Positions 44,193-52,200 of a DNA stretch of 64,000 bases are shown one piece after another. The first letter of the stretch is position 1; each line of letters begins with the position of its first letter. The DNA is taken from contig NZ_JAVFVT010000005.1 in NCBI RefSeq assembly GCF_030929555.1, positions 124,001 to 188,000 of the forward strand. The letters are read 5' to 3'. Under the pieces are notes generated by a model, which saw nothing but the letters and a program-made list of their open reading frames with translations, was not told the origin of the DNA and ran no database searches. The stretch comes from Paenibacillus sp. LHD-117 (GTDB lineage: Bacteria > Bacillota > Bacilli > Paenibacillales > Paenibacillaceae). A program made the position numbers and the translations under genes.

Positions 44193-44342
44193 TTAACTGC
44201 CGAAGCCGATGCTGGACGATCCTGAACCTGAGCCCGAACCGGAGCCCGATCCTGATCCGCCTTTGTCTTTGTCAGGCTTCTTTGCCGTCATCTTAATATC
44301 AAGCGCTTCCAACCTCGGTGTTACCCACAGTTTCTTCTCCAA
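44193..44342 (-). CDS. Small peptide precursor with lasso-type leader and Gly-Ser core
   Basis: A 49-residue peptide from TTG 44342, with GGAGG exactly 8 nt upstream. Residues 1-20 (EKKLWVTPRLEALDIKMTA after the start) follow the paeninodin-type leader: aromatic Trp6, Pro9, Leu11, Leu14-Asp15, Thr19 at the -2 position. The core begins KKPDKDKGG, continues with seven Gly-Ser repeats (29-42), and ends SSIGFGS. No Asp or Glu stands at core positions 7-9, so the usual lasso ring cannot form. An overlapping ATG frame only four bases after the ribosome site gives a 15-codon dead end. Kinase and exporter genes follow. Confidence 0.75.
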   Translation of the reverse strand: MEKKLWVTPRLEALDIKMTAKKPDKDKGGSGSGSGSGSGSGSSSIGFGS

Positions 44343-44390
44343 ACATAACACCTCCAATTAAACCGAATCACGCTTCGCTGTAATGCAATT

Positions 44391-44408
44391 CGTTCTTTAT
44401 TAAGAACG
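44391..44408 (-). promoter_or_regulatory. Palindromic operator in front of the peptide gene
   Basis: CGTTCTTTATTAAGAACG (7-4-7) contains the same GTTCTT-N4-AAGAAC core as the site before the kinase. It starts about 10 bp after the -10 box. Confidence 0.6.
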
Positions 44409-44418
44409 ATTTAAGATG

Positions 44419-44447
44419 ATTGTACTGCTCTCTTTACACAATGTCAA
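44419..44447 (-). promoter_or_regulatory. SigA promoter of the peptide gene
   Basis: TTGACA (44447-44442), 17 bp, TACAAT (44424-44419): a near-consensus promoter. Its -35 overlaps the stop codon of the upstream acetyltransferase gene. Confidence 0.8.
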
Positions 44448-45253
44448 CAATCAATCTTGAGCCATATCGTATTTACATAAGCAAGCCGGAAGCCGGCCTT
44501 CTCCATGTTGCCGTGGCTGACCGATCCGAACTCGACGTCCGTATAGAGGCGCTTCAAGCCAAGCTCGGCGGCATCGTGCATTCTTGCCTTGAGCAGCGCC
44601 GACTGGCAGCCTCTGCCTCGGAAATCCGGGAACGTATAGTCGTTCGCGATATAACCCTCTTCCCCATGTAGGAACATCGACCCCATCGCCGCGGGATGGT
44701 CATCGATCCGAATCATGTAATTGCGGAAGTTCGGCGCATGGAAGCAATCCCGCGTCCTCGCAATCGTTGCTTCGTTTATGTTCAAACCTGGATTGGACAA
44801 GACGATCCATTCGATGAACGTATCCGCGGCGGCGGCATCCGTTACCCGTTCGATATGAAAAAGCGACCCGGCCTGCCAGTCCTCCGAACGTTCGGTATAC
44901 AGGAAGGCGAGCTGCTCCGCTGGCGCGTACCCTCTCTCGGTCAACGCGATGCCGATATCTTCCGTCATATTCGGGGGCGCCATGTCGAAGCTGGGAGCGA
45001 ACCCTTCGTACGCAGCCAGAATGTCATCCAGCTCGGGCAGGTCCGCGGGACCAAAACCTTTGACCCGATTATAATAGACGGAATCCGGTGCCGTACGTTC
45101 GATAAGCAGCGTAGTCTCCCCGATACGCTTCGCCTCTAGCCGCTTCTCGACTCCGGAGAGCGCGCGGATCGCGTTCCATTGGGTCAGCTCCAGCTCCATC
45201 CGTTCGGCTCTCCGTACAAGCTCCAGCGGCTTCAGCCGTTCTTGATCATTCAT
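44444..45253 (-). CDS. GNAT family N-acetyltransferase
   Basis: A 269-residue protein with a C-terminal GNAT domain: the acetyl-CoA pyrophosphate loop FPDFRGRGCQSALLKARMHDA and the closing GNMEKAGFRLAYVN. The N-terminal half is less conserved, as in two-domain GNAT proteins. The start at 45253 (MNDQERLKPL) has AAGGAGG 9 nt upstream. It lies directly upstream of the peptide promoter. Acetyltransferases do modify some lasso peptides, but nothing in the sequence ties this one to the cassette. Confidence 0.85.
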   Translation of the reverse strand: MNDQERLKPLELVRRAERMELELTQWNAIRALSGVEKRLEAKRIGETTLLIERTAPDSVYYNRVKGFGPADLPELDDILAAYEGFAPSFDMAPPNMTEDIGIALTERGYAPAEQLAFLYTERSEDWQAGSLFHIERVTDAAAADTFIEWIVLSNPGLNINEATIARTRDCFHAPNFRNYMIRIDDHPAAMGSMFLHGEEGYIANDYTFPDFRGRGCQSALLKARMHDAAELGLKRLYTDVEFGSVSHGNMEKAGFRLAYVNTIWLKIDC

Positions 45254-45348
45254 CTTACACGCCTCCTTACAAGCAAAGCACACACGCTTCGGCTTTCCCG
45301 ATCGTTGCTCTCATTATACCCCAAACCCTCATTCAACCTTTGCGTCCG

Positions 45349-45717
45349 TCAAACCCCATGCAGCGCATCCAGCGCAGCCTGTTCATCCTTTAGGAAAAAC
45401 GCCTGCTTCCCTTGGTTGCATTCATAAATAAAATCCTTTAAGCTCTTGCTGCCGTATCCGCCGAAGTCGCCGACAATCGCCAGCTTCACTCGATAGTTCG
45501 TGTACTTCTGCAAGATCTCGCCCGCCAGCCCGGTCTTCAAGTCGAAAAAAGCTTCGGCCAGCATTGTTTTGTCGAGCAGCAGCTTATTGCAGCCATCCTC
45601 GTTGTAGCTCACCGTCGCCATCAGATCAAGCGCATCCTGCGCGTCTTGGATGACAACTTCTCCGCTTTCAATGATCGCAACTCTGGAGTCGCCGCGGGAA
45701 TCGATGCGTATATTCAT
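45349..45717 (-). CDS. DUF4180 family protein
   Basis: A 122-residue soluble protein with no signal peptide. The core VKLAIVGDFGGYGSKSLKDFIYECNQGKQ and the LDLMATVSYNEDGCNKLLLDK stretch match DUF4180, a STAS-like family of unknown role. Its ATG overlaps the stop of the DUF1284 gene by 4 nt, and the pair follows a TetR gene. Confidence 0.8.
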   Translation of the reverse strand: MNIRIDSRGDSRVAIIESGEVVIQDAQDALDLMATVSYNEDGCNKLLLDKTMLAEAFFDLKTGLAGEILQKYTNYRVKLAIVGDFGGYGSKSLKDFIYECNQGKQAFFLKDEQAALDALHGV

Positions 45718-46163
45718 GCCGATTGTCCTCCTTTCTCTCCTTGTTCAGGCAGCGGACGAAGCTCTCTTCTACCGTGTATGTGGGCGACGCCCTCCTTGCA
45801 GAGACCGTACGGCTCCCATCGGCAGTCCGAGCACAAGGTCCGGATATCGTCCGGCTGGACGTTGCCCGCTACCCTCTCCAAAATGCTGGACCAGCTTGCG
45901 CTGTCTCCGATCTTCATCCCCACCTTCGACAAAATGTCGCTATCCTTCCGGAAAACCGAATCGTTCCGGCAATGGGAATGCTGATCTGCCGGGAACGCGC
46001 GGCAAATATCGTCGGGACCTTCGATGATCGCGATCTCCGTCTCGGGGCGAACCCGCAGCGTCTCGTAAATTTCCGTCATATTCGTACAGAACCCGTCCGA
46101 ATAGCCCTTGCCCCGGTAGCCTAACAAGCAGAGCAGATGATGCCCTCTTAGCCGAATCGTCAT
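45714..46163 (-). CDS. DUF1284 family protein (possible metal-cluster protein)
   Basis: A 149-residue protein. The start LRGHHLLCLLGYRGKGYSDGFC is the DUF1284 hallmark, and further Cys residues lie in CRNDSVF and CSDCRWEPYGLC, so a metal or iron-sulfur site is plausible. Function unknown. It is followed by the overlapping DUF4180 gene and preceded by a TetR gene 23 nt upstream. Confidence 0.82.
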   Translation of the reverse strand: MTIRLRGHHLLCLLGYRGKGYSDGFCTNMTEIYETLRVRPETEIAIIEGPDDICRAFPADQHSHCRNDSVFRKDSDILSKVGMKIGDSASWSSILERVAGNVQPDDIRTLCSDCRWEPYGLCKEGVAHIHGRRELRPLPEQGEKGGQSA

Positions 46164-46186
46164 GAATCTTGCCTCCCTCTACCCTT

Positions 46187-46807
46187 CTAGCGAACCGCCT
46201 TCTCGAATATCCGGACCAGCTCGTTCGTATAGGCTTCCAGCCCGGTGCTCTTCGCGATGGCGGGGTTTAGCAAATATTCGCCGATCGCCCCTTGAATCGC
46301 GGTTGCCATCACTTCCACGCGGAATACCCCGAACGCCCCTTCCTGCTGCCCTTCGCGCAACAGCCTGGTAAGCTCCATCATAATCGGCTCTTCGTCATCC
46401 GGATCGTTCAGCTTGTAATACGGAACGTTCTCCGGCGTCCGTGCGTGGAAGATGATCTCGAGCAGCGCCGTATACCGTGACGGATGCGCTTCCTGATAAG
46501 CGAGGCTCGAAGCGATGAACGCTCTCAGCCGCTCCGCAGGCGTCGCTGCCTTGCGTACTTGTTCCACAATATATTCGGTCGATTGCCCGACTAGTCTCAT
46601 AAGAAGATGGTTCATCAAGTCGTTTTTGTCGTCAAAATGGTACGAAATCAGCGCCGTGCTGATCCCCGCCCGCTTCGCGATCTGCGACAAGCTGGCGGCC
46701 GCGAATCCGATCTCGTCCAAGGTCGCGATCGCCGCTTCCATCATTTGTTCGCGTCTCGCTTCGGAAATAAACGAGCCCTTCCCATCGGATTTGCGTTCAT
46801 CGCTCAT
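46187..46807 (-). CDS. TetR family transcriptional regulator
   Basis: A 206-residue regulator. The helix-turn-helix at about 20-65 includes GFAAASLSQIAKRAGISTAL, then ISYHFDDKNDL. The C-terminal domain is of the TetR_C type with a long hydrophobic helix set. GAGGG lies 6 nt before the ATG. It starts 9 nt after the second stop of the membrane-protein frame and probably controls this operon through the palindromes at 47260-47296. Confidence 0.88.
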   Translation of the reverse strand: MSDERKSDGKGSFISEARREQMMEAAIATLDEIGFAAASLSQIAKRAGISTALISYHFDDKNDLMNHLLMRLVGQSTEYIVEQVRKAATPAERLRAFIASSLAYQEAHPSRYTALLEIIFHARTPENVPYYKLNDPDDEEPIMMELTRLLREGQQEGAFGVFRVEVMATAIQGAIGEYLLNPAIAKSTGLEAYTNELVRIFEKAVR

Positions 46808-46816
46808 ACCAATCCC

Positions 46817-46894
46817 TCATTCATTCTTTTTCTTCGACAGCAGCTTAGCCGTAATGATCGCCGCGATAATAAGAAGCGTCAACCATAACCCGCT
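46817..46894 (-). pseudogene. In-frame continuation of the membrane protein after a TGA stop
   Basis: Directly after the TGA at 46897-46895 the same frame runs 25 more codons: SGLWLTLLIIAAIITAKLLS, then KKKNE and TGA. This is a complete hydrophobic helix with a basic end, exactly what a fourth helix of the upstream protein would look like. A nonsense mutation is the simplest explanation; a sequence error or leaky stop is possible. Confidence 0.6.
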
Positions 46895-47239
46895 TCACTT
46901 GAAGCTGAACCCTTCGAAGGAAGCACCGTCCGCCAGCCACTCGATACCCATGCCCGCCGCCACGCAGATGACGATCACGAGTCGAAGCGCCAGAATAAAC
47001 GGGATCATGGACCCTGCTAGAATCAGCATGTTTTTGCTGTTATTGTCGCGGTTGCCGGTCAGGTACCCGATGGCCGCGCCGAAGCAGAGCAGCCCTCCCA
47101 GCACCATTAACCCCGGCTGAATCCAATGATACCAATGGAAGTTCGGCCAGTCTATCCGTTCTTGATAAAAAAACCATGTTCCAGCCAACACTAGAATGCC
47201 CGCCAATAAGCTCAAAACCGCCAATACCCGATTGTTCAT
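46895..47239 (-). CDS. Small membrane protein, three helices, possibly truncated
   Basis: 114 residues with hydrophobic helices at about 5-24, 40-62 and 70-95. The middle part has WPNFHWYHWIQPGLMVLGG. I do not recognise a family. The frame continues after its TGA with a convincing fourth helix (see 46817-46894). First gene of the operon with TetR, DUF1284 and DUF4180, and divergent from the LLM oxidoreductase gene. Confidence 0.7.
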   Translation of the reverse strand: MNNRVLAVLSLLAGILVLAGTWFFYQERIDWPNFHWYHWIQPGLMVLGGLLCFGAAIGYLTGNRDNNSKNMLILAGSMIPFILALRLVIVICVAAGMGIEWLADGASFEGFSFK

Positions 47240-47259
47240 GCCGATCCCGCCCTTATAAT

Positions 47260-47296
47260 TTGATTATATAATCAATAATTTGAATGATCGATCAAA
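47260..47296. promoter_or_regulatory. Two neighbouring palindromes between divergent genes
   Basis: TTGATTATATAATCAA (47260-47275) is a perfect palindrome. TTTGAATGATCGATCAAA (47279-47296) is an imperfect one with the same TTTGA/TCAAA ends. They lie just upstream of the membrane protein start and are probable sites for the TetR encoded in that operon. Confidence 0.6.
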
Positions 47297-47413
47297 TTAT
47301 AGCAGGGAACCGTATTGGTTGCAATCATGGAAAGATCCAAAAATTACTTACTATTGTTGAGAAACATTAAATTATATAGTAAACTAGAAAGAAAATAAGG
47401 AGGGCTTACTCCC

Positions 47414-48475
47414 ATGACGATAGATAAGAATCAGAAGAAGATGGAAATCGGCATCAGCACGTTCCTGGAAGCGACGGGCGGACCCGCGAGCCATGCGGAA
47501 CGGCTGCGCAACGCGGTAGAGGAGATGGTCCTCGCCGACCAGGTCGGACTTGACGTTTACGGCATCGGCGAGCATCACAGACCGGATTACGCCGGCTCCT
47601 CTCCCGCCGTCGCCCTCGCGGCCGCAGCCGCAACGACAAAGCATATTCGGCTCTCCAGCGCCGTTACAGTGTTGTCCTCCGACGATCCGGTTCGCGTCTA
47701 CCAAGACTTCGCAACGCTCGACGGCTTGTCGAACGGCAGGGCCGAGATCATGGCGGGCCGCGGTTCGTTTATCGAATCGTTCCCGCTCTTCGGTTATAGC
47801 CTTGACGACTACGACGCCCTGTTCGAGGAGAAGCTGGAGCTGCTTCTCGCGATCCGCGACTCGGAGAAGGTTAGCTGGAGAGGCGGACATCGTCCAGCTT
47901 TCGACAACCTCGGCATCTATCCAAGAGCCGTGCAGAACCCGCTTCCGGTATGGATCGCCAGCGGCGGCAATCCGGAGTCGGCCGTTCGCGCGGGCGTGCT
48001 CGGCCTGCCGATCGCCTTCGCCATCATCGGAGGCTTGCCGGAGCGGTTCGCGCCGCTCGTTGATCTGTATCAGCGGGCTGCCATCAAAGCCGGCCACGAC
48101 CCGCGCAAGCTGCAGATCGCAACGCATTCGCACGGCTTCGTCGGCGATACGACGGACCAGGCGGCCGACTTGTTCTTCCCTTCGACGCAAGCGCAGATGA
48201 ACAAGATCGGGCGCGAGCGCGGCTGGCCGGCTTACGACCGCTCGGCGTTCGACGCAGCCCGCACGCTGCGCGGCGCCCTCTATGTCGGCGACCCCGAGTT
48301 CGTGGCGGAGAAGATCGTCCTGCTGCGCAAGAACCTTGGCGTCACCCGCTTCTTCCTGCACCTGAACGTCGGAACGATGCCGCATCGAGAGATGCTCCAT
48401 GCGATCGAGCTGCTCGGCACCAAGGTCGCTCCGATCGTGCACAAGGAGCTGGCTCGTACCGAAGCGCAAGCTTAA
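47414..48475 (+). CDS. LLM class flavin-dependent oxidoreductase (luciferase-like)
   Basis: A 353-residue cytoplasmic enzyme with a luciferase-like TIM barrel: MEIGISTFLEATGG start strand, YGIGEHHRPDYAGSSPAV, IRLSSAVTVLSSDDPVRVYQ and NGRAEIMAGRGSF. These enzymes use FMNH2 or F420; the substrate is unknown. AAGGAGGG precedes the ATG. Divergent from the TetR operon across the palindromes, so it may belong to the same regulon. Confidence 0.9.
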   Translation: MTIDKNQKKMEIGISTFLEATGGPASHAERLRNAVEEMVLADQVGLDVYGIGEHHRPDYAGSSPAVALAAAAATTKHIRLSSAVTVLSSDDPVRVYQDFATLDGLSNGRAEIMAGRGSFIESFPLFGYSLDDYDALFEEKLELLLAIRDSEKVSWRGGHRPAFDNLGIYPRAVQNPLPVWIASGGNPESAVRAGVLGLPIAFAIIGGLPERFAPLVDLYQRAAIKAGHDPRKLQIATHSHGFVGDTTDQAADLFFPSTQAQMNKIGRERGWPAYDRSAFDAARTLRGALYVGDPEFVAEKIVLLRKNLGVTRFFLHLNVGTMPHREMLHAIELLGTKVAPIVHKELARTEAQA

Positions 48476-48540
48476 ACGCATCGGTTTGGCGCGTGGCTAT
48501 TCGCCACTCGTTGCCGTTATTTTCGTGAGCCGGTCATACA

Positions 48541-48588
48541 AAAAAACCTTCGCAACTGCAAGCAGCTGCGAAGGTTTTTGCTTTTTCC
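48541..48588. terminator. Bidirectional terminator between convergent genes
   Basis: AAAACCTTCGCA and TGCGAAGGTTTTT form a stem with A-run before and T-run after, between the LLM oxidoreductase gene and the TolB-like gene. Confidence 0.88.
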
Positions 48589-48642
48589 GTCTTCTATATT
48601 CAGCTTTCAATTTCCGATTCCTGCCTCCTGATGCCTGTTGCG

Positions 48643-49485
48643 TCAATCGATCAGCTCGTAGCTGACGAAGGCAATCCGCGAGCTGTCCGGCGACCATGAA
48701 TTTACGTTGATCGTGCCTTGTCCGCCGAAGAGCTTCGCCAGGACGCGGTATTCGCCGCCCGCGCTGGGCATCGCACGTAGTTCGACGTGTTTGTTCGGCG
48801 GATGGTCTCCGGGCGCGACATCTCCCTTGCGGTACGCGATGTAGACCACCGTCTCCCCGTCGGGCGACAGATGCGGGAACCAGCTGTTGCTTTCGTCGAA
48901 CGTCATCTGCGTCTGCTCGCTGCCGTCCGTTCTCATCCGCCAGATCTGCATCAGTCCCGAGTGTACGGAGTTGAACCAAATGTAGCGGCCATCCGGCGAA
49001 TATTCCGGACCGTCGTCAAGACCCGGCGCGTCGGTGAGCCGCGTTTCCACGCCGCCCGCTGCCGGGATCGCGTAAATATCGTATTCGCCGTTACGCTCGG
49101 CGCAATAGACAAGCGTGCTGCCGTCGGGCGACCAGCCATGCAGGTAGCTTGGTCCCAACGCCGTAATCAGCACCGGTTGGCCACCTGCAACAGGAAACAC
49201 GTAGATCCGAGATTGCCCGTCTTCCTTCGTATGATGGCTGACCGCGATCTCCGAATGATCTGGCGAGAGGACATGGTCGTTATTGCACCGGTTCGCGTAG
49301 CCGGAATCGATCCGGCGGCTTTCCCTGGTCGCAAGGTCGAAGTCATATAGCGATCCCTCGCTGTTATAGATCAGCTTCTCGTCGCGCGTCCAATTGGGCG
49401 CTTCGATCAGCTTATCGAACGTCGCATGCACGGATCTTTCGCCAGTCCGCACATCCATCGTTTCGAGCAAACTTCTTACGTTCAT
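48643..49485 (-). CDS. TolB-like beta-propeller protein (cytoplasmic)
   Basis: A 280-residue protein made of PD40/WD40-like repeats with recurring [31 protein letters not shown] and [11 protein letters not shown], about six blades. It has no signal peptide, unlike periplasmic TolB. Its role is unknown; propellers of this kind bind proteins or oligomers. GGAGAG precedes the ATG. The MFS gene ends 16 nt upstream, so the two are probably cotranscribed. Confidence 0.85.
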   Translation of the reverse strand: MNVRSLLETMDVRTGERSVHATFDKLIEAPNWTRDEKLIYNSEGSLYDFDLATRESRRIDSGYANRCNNDHVLSPDHSEIAVSHHTKEDGQSRIYVFPVAGGQPVLITALGPSYLHGWSPDGSTLVYCAERNGEYDIYAIPAAGGVETRLTDAPGLDDGPEYSPDGRYIWFNSVHSGLMQIWRMRTDGSEQTQMTFDESNSWFPHLSPDGETVVYIAYRKGDVAPGDHPPNKHVELRAMPSAGGEYRVLAKLFGGQGTINVNSWSPDSSRIAFVSYELID

Positions 49486-49501
49486 CTCTCCATCTCTCCT
49501 T

Positions 49502-50782
49502 CTATTCGGCGAATCGTTCTACTCGGTTAGACGCAGCTTCTTGCCCTCCGCCCGCGCGCGCGCCCGATCGCCGTCCGCCCGCGGTCATCCCCCAAAACAG
49601 CCATCCGACCGCCGTCATGAGCAGCCCCGCGGCGATGAAGACGCCGCCTGCTCCCAAGTAGGCCGCGGCTGCCGCGCCAACCGACGGAGCGATCAGTATG
49701 GAACCCGTCTGAATGGCCGAGGCGGCTGCCGATACGGGCGCGATCGTATCGTCCGTCGTCTCCGTCTGCAGAATATAGGCGAACGGAACCGCGGCCTGCG
49801 CCCCGCTAATCCCAAGAAGCGCCCCGGCGAGCAGCCAGCCGCTCAGCGACACGGGCAGCCAGCCTTGTCCCGAGAGACCCACGAGCACAAGAATGAAGCC
49901 CGACAAACCGCCTGCCGCCGCCATCCGGGCAACCGGACTTCGCTTCCAGCCGTCCCAATGCCCGGCCGCAAGCGCTCCGACGACGCTTCCCGCTCCGACG
50001 ACGCCGATCAACAGCCCGAATTGCTTCTCCGGCAGCCCCGCCTCCATAGCTAGGACGACGAAGAGGTTATCGTAAATAAAGATCAACGCGAACATGAGGC
50101 CCATAAAGAGGATGCCCGACTTCAGCAGCGGCTTCGTGGCCATGTCCGAGAGCGCCTGCCGCATGCCTCCGCGATCACCTGCGGAACCTCGTTCTTCCGT
50201 CTTCCACTCGGGCAGTCCCATTAGGACCAATGCGGACAACGCGTACAATCCGGCTCCGATCGCGAACGGTGCGCTGCCGCCTATCCATAACGCCGAGGCG
50301 CCGCCGACCATCGGCCCGATAATTTTGGTCAGATTGACCGATAACCCGCTTAGCGAGGAAGCCTGCGCAAGCTGACCGGCATCGACCAGCCGCTTCACCG
50401 CGCGCTGCCGGACGGGATCGAACACCGAACTGACGCTCATTTTCAAAAAAACCAGCGCCAGCATGAAGCCGAGCGAATTGGCCATGAGCATGGCGAGCAC
50501 GATCGCGGCGCGCAGCAGATCGCATGAGATCAAAACCTTCCTGCCCGAGAACCTTCCCATCCTGACGCTGGCGAGCGGACCGATGACGGCCCATGGAATG
50601 CCGACGCATAACGAGAAGAGCGCCATCGCCATCGGCCCTTGACCCCATCCATATACGATAAGCGTACTAATCGCGATAAAATCCAGCCAGTTGGCAAAGT
50701 CGGATAACACCTGACCCGCGAACAACCGGCGAAAACCTTTCTCCTTCAGCGGCAACCACATTCGAGCAGCGGCAACAACCAT
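49502..50782 (-). CDS. Major facilitator superfamily transporter
   Basis: A 426-residue inner-membrane protein with twelve predicted helices and MFS_3/EntS-like features ([21 protein letters not shown] at the start; a charged loop near the middle). It is likely an exporter. The start at 50782 ([10 protein letters not shown]) is set by GGAGGG 7 nt upstream; the two earlier ATGs contain that site. A transcriptional regulator gene with an in-frame stop lies upstream. Confidence 0.9.
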   Translation of the reverse strand: MVVAAARMWLPLKEKGFRRLFAGQVLSDFANWLDFIAISTLIVYGWGQGPMAMALFSLCVGIPWAVIGPLASVRMGRFSGRKVLISCDLLRAAIVLAMLMANSLGFMLALVFLKMSVSSVFDPVRQRAVKRLVDAGQLAQASSLSGLSVNLTKIIGPMVGGASALWIGGSAPFAIGAGLYALSALVLMGLPEWKTEERGSAGDRGGMRQALSDMATKPLLKSGILFMGLMFALIFIYDNLFVVLAMEAGLPEKQFGLLIGVVGAGSVVGALAAGHWDGWKRSPVARMAAAGGLSGFILVLVGLSGQGWLPVSLSGWLLAGALLGISGAQAAVPFAYILQTETTDDTIAPVSAAASAIQTGSILIAPSVGAAAAAYLGAGGVFIAAGLLMTAVGWLFWGMTAGGRRSGARAGGGQEAASNRVERFAE

Positions 50783-50839
50783 GACGTATCCCTCCATCAT
50801 CCGTTTCCTCTACCGTAACCACCTTCTGTCAGAGGAAGA

Positions 50840-51028
50840 TCAGAGGAGCTCGCCTTCGCAAAAAAAGCGATGCAGCTGCCGCTTCATTTCGCTTCGTATT
50901 TCGTAAAGTCCCGTTCGGCTCAGCAGCCGATCCCAGTCGGCCGAGAACCGCCGTTGCACGTCCTCCCATCCCAATCGCCGCGAGAAATCGAGCACCGTAC
51001 GCAAGCCATGCAGGGAGTGAAGAACGAA
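50840..51028 (-). pseudogene. In-frame continuation of the winged-helix regulator after a TAA stop
   Basis: After the TAA at 51031-51029 the same frame continues for 62 codons (FVLHSLHGLRTVLDF, then WEDVQRRFSADWDRLLSRTG and EMKRQLHRFF) before TGA. The composition and lack of further stops suggest coding sequence of a longer regulator interrupted by a nonsense change. Confidence 0.6.
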
Positions 51029-51994
51029 TTACGACTGCTGAAGCACCTGCCTGCCCCGTTCCATCCACGCTTCGCCAACCTTTGGATCGGTTCGATACAG
51101 AAGCAGCCCCTTGAGCAAAAACAACTGCCCTTCTTCCCGCATGTACGGATACCGTTCCAGCTCCAGCTCGGCCTGCCTCAGCGCCGCTAGCTGCGCTTCT
51201 TCCTCTTCCGCATGCAGGGAATAGGCAAGTCTCAGATTCGCGCAATACGGGATAAGACCCTCCCAGCGCTGCTTGTGCACCTCTGCCGTTAACTGCTCCA
51301 AGCGCGCAGACGCTTGGACGTATTCGCCCCAATCCATCTGCAGTTGGACGATCATCATGGTCTCCAGCTCATTTTGCCATACCGGGGGAAGCGATCGCGC
51401 GCGAAGCGCGGCTTCAATATAGGGACGATTGTCCTCCGGCTCCAAATGCTGATACAGATACAGGAGAAGAAAAGCGCGCTCGCGGATGGAGCCGGCCGCC
51501 GGATCCACCGCGAACCGGACATCGCCTTCCATGGCTCGGATAAGCAAGCCGAACCCCGGATCGACGTCGAAGCCGAGCATCTCCTTGTTCTTGTACAAGG
51601 TAAGCAGCGCGTCCCCTCTTCCGTATCTTAAGTACATGTCCGCGATGCCCCGCATTTCTTCCGCAAAGCTCGGGAGCGCATGGAGTGGATTCGCCTTCGG
51701 CTCCGGCCGCTTCTGCGTGAACCGGTAGCCTACGCCCCTGACCGTCTCGATTCTCACATCGGACTCCCATATCGTAAGCTTCTTTCGAAGGCGGTAAATA
51801 TGATCATCCACCGTCCGGTCGACGGGCGATTCCAGCTCCCACACCGCGTTAAGCAGCTGCTCGCGACTAAAGGTCTGGCTTTCATGGAGGCATAGAAAAT
51901 CCAACAACGTATATTCCTTGGGCAGCAGCACGATCTCCTGGCCGCGGTAGGACACGGTGAGCTTGTCGCGATCGAACGCCAGCGCGGCTTGCAT
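51029..51994 (-). CDS. OmpR-type winged-helix regulator with TPR-like C-terminus (interrupted)
   Basis: 321 residues to the TAA. Residues 5-105 are a PhoB/OmpR-type DNA-binding domain (LLPKEYTLLDFLCLHESQTFSREQLL, VDDHIYRLRKKL, IETVRGVGYRF) with no receiver domain before it. The rest is helical, of the tetratricopeptide or bacterial-activation type seen in SARP-like regulators. The start at 51994 (MQAALAFDRD) has AAGGAG 8 nt upstream. The frame continues after the stop (see 50840-51028). It probably controls the MFS transporter and TolB-like genes behind it. Confidence 0.8.
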   Translation of the reverse strand: MQAALAFDRDKLTVSYRGQEIVLLPKEYTLLDFLCLHESQTFSREQLLNAVWELESPVDRTVDDHIYRLRKKLTIWESDVRIETVRGVGYRFTQKRPEPKANPLHALPSFAEEMRGIADMYLRYGRGDALLTLYKNKEMLGFDVDPGFGLLIRAMEGDVRFAVDPAAGSIRERAFLLLYLYQHLEPEDNRPYIEAALRARSLPPVWQNELETMMIVQLQMDWGEYVQASARLEQLTAEVHKQRWEGLIPYCANLRLAYSLHAEEEEAQLAALRQAELELERYPYMREEGQLFLLKGLLLYRTDPKVGEAWMERGRQVLQQS

Positions 51995-52117
51995 GACCAA
52001 CTCTCCTTCCTTCGCCTTGTTGTAAGTAGCTCTATTATAAGAAAAACAATTGCACTGGATCAATCTATTCGCGAGACTGCAGCATAGCCCGAGGCCAGTA
52101 CGAATGACAAGCGCTTA

Positions 52118-52154
52118 AAAAAGAAAAAGCAATTCCTATGATCGGGAATCGCTC
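52118..52154 (-). terminator. Terminator of the ferredoxin-NADP reductase gene
   Basis: Minus strand AGCGATTCC and GGAATTGCT form a stem followed by TTTTCTTTTTT. Confidence 0.8.
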
Positions 52155-52200
52155 TTTATCCTGCTATCGTTCTATCCAGAAATGATGAGCCTTCCTAAAG

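Noticed and set aside
44193..44342. Ordinary lasso peptide precursor
   Set aside because: The leader fits, but the core has no Asp/Glu at positions 7-9, begins with Lys, and no cyclase or protease genes are near.
46895..46897. Selenocysteine at the in-frame TGA
   Set aside because: No selenium-type active site or hairpin follows; the protein is a small membrane protein, and a nonsense change is simpler.
50829..51332. 167-codon Gly/Ala/Arg-rich frame at the end of the winged-helix regulator
   Set aside because: It is a shifted frame of the regulator and its in-frame continuation, which read as much more normal protein.
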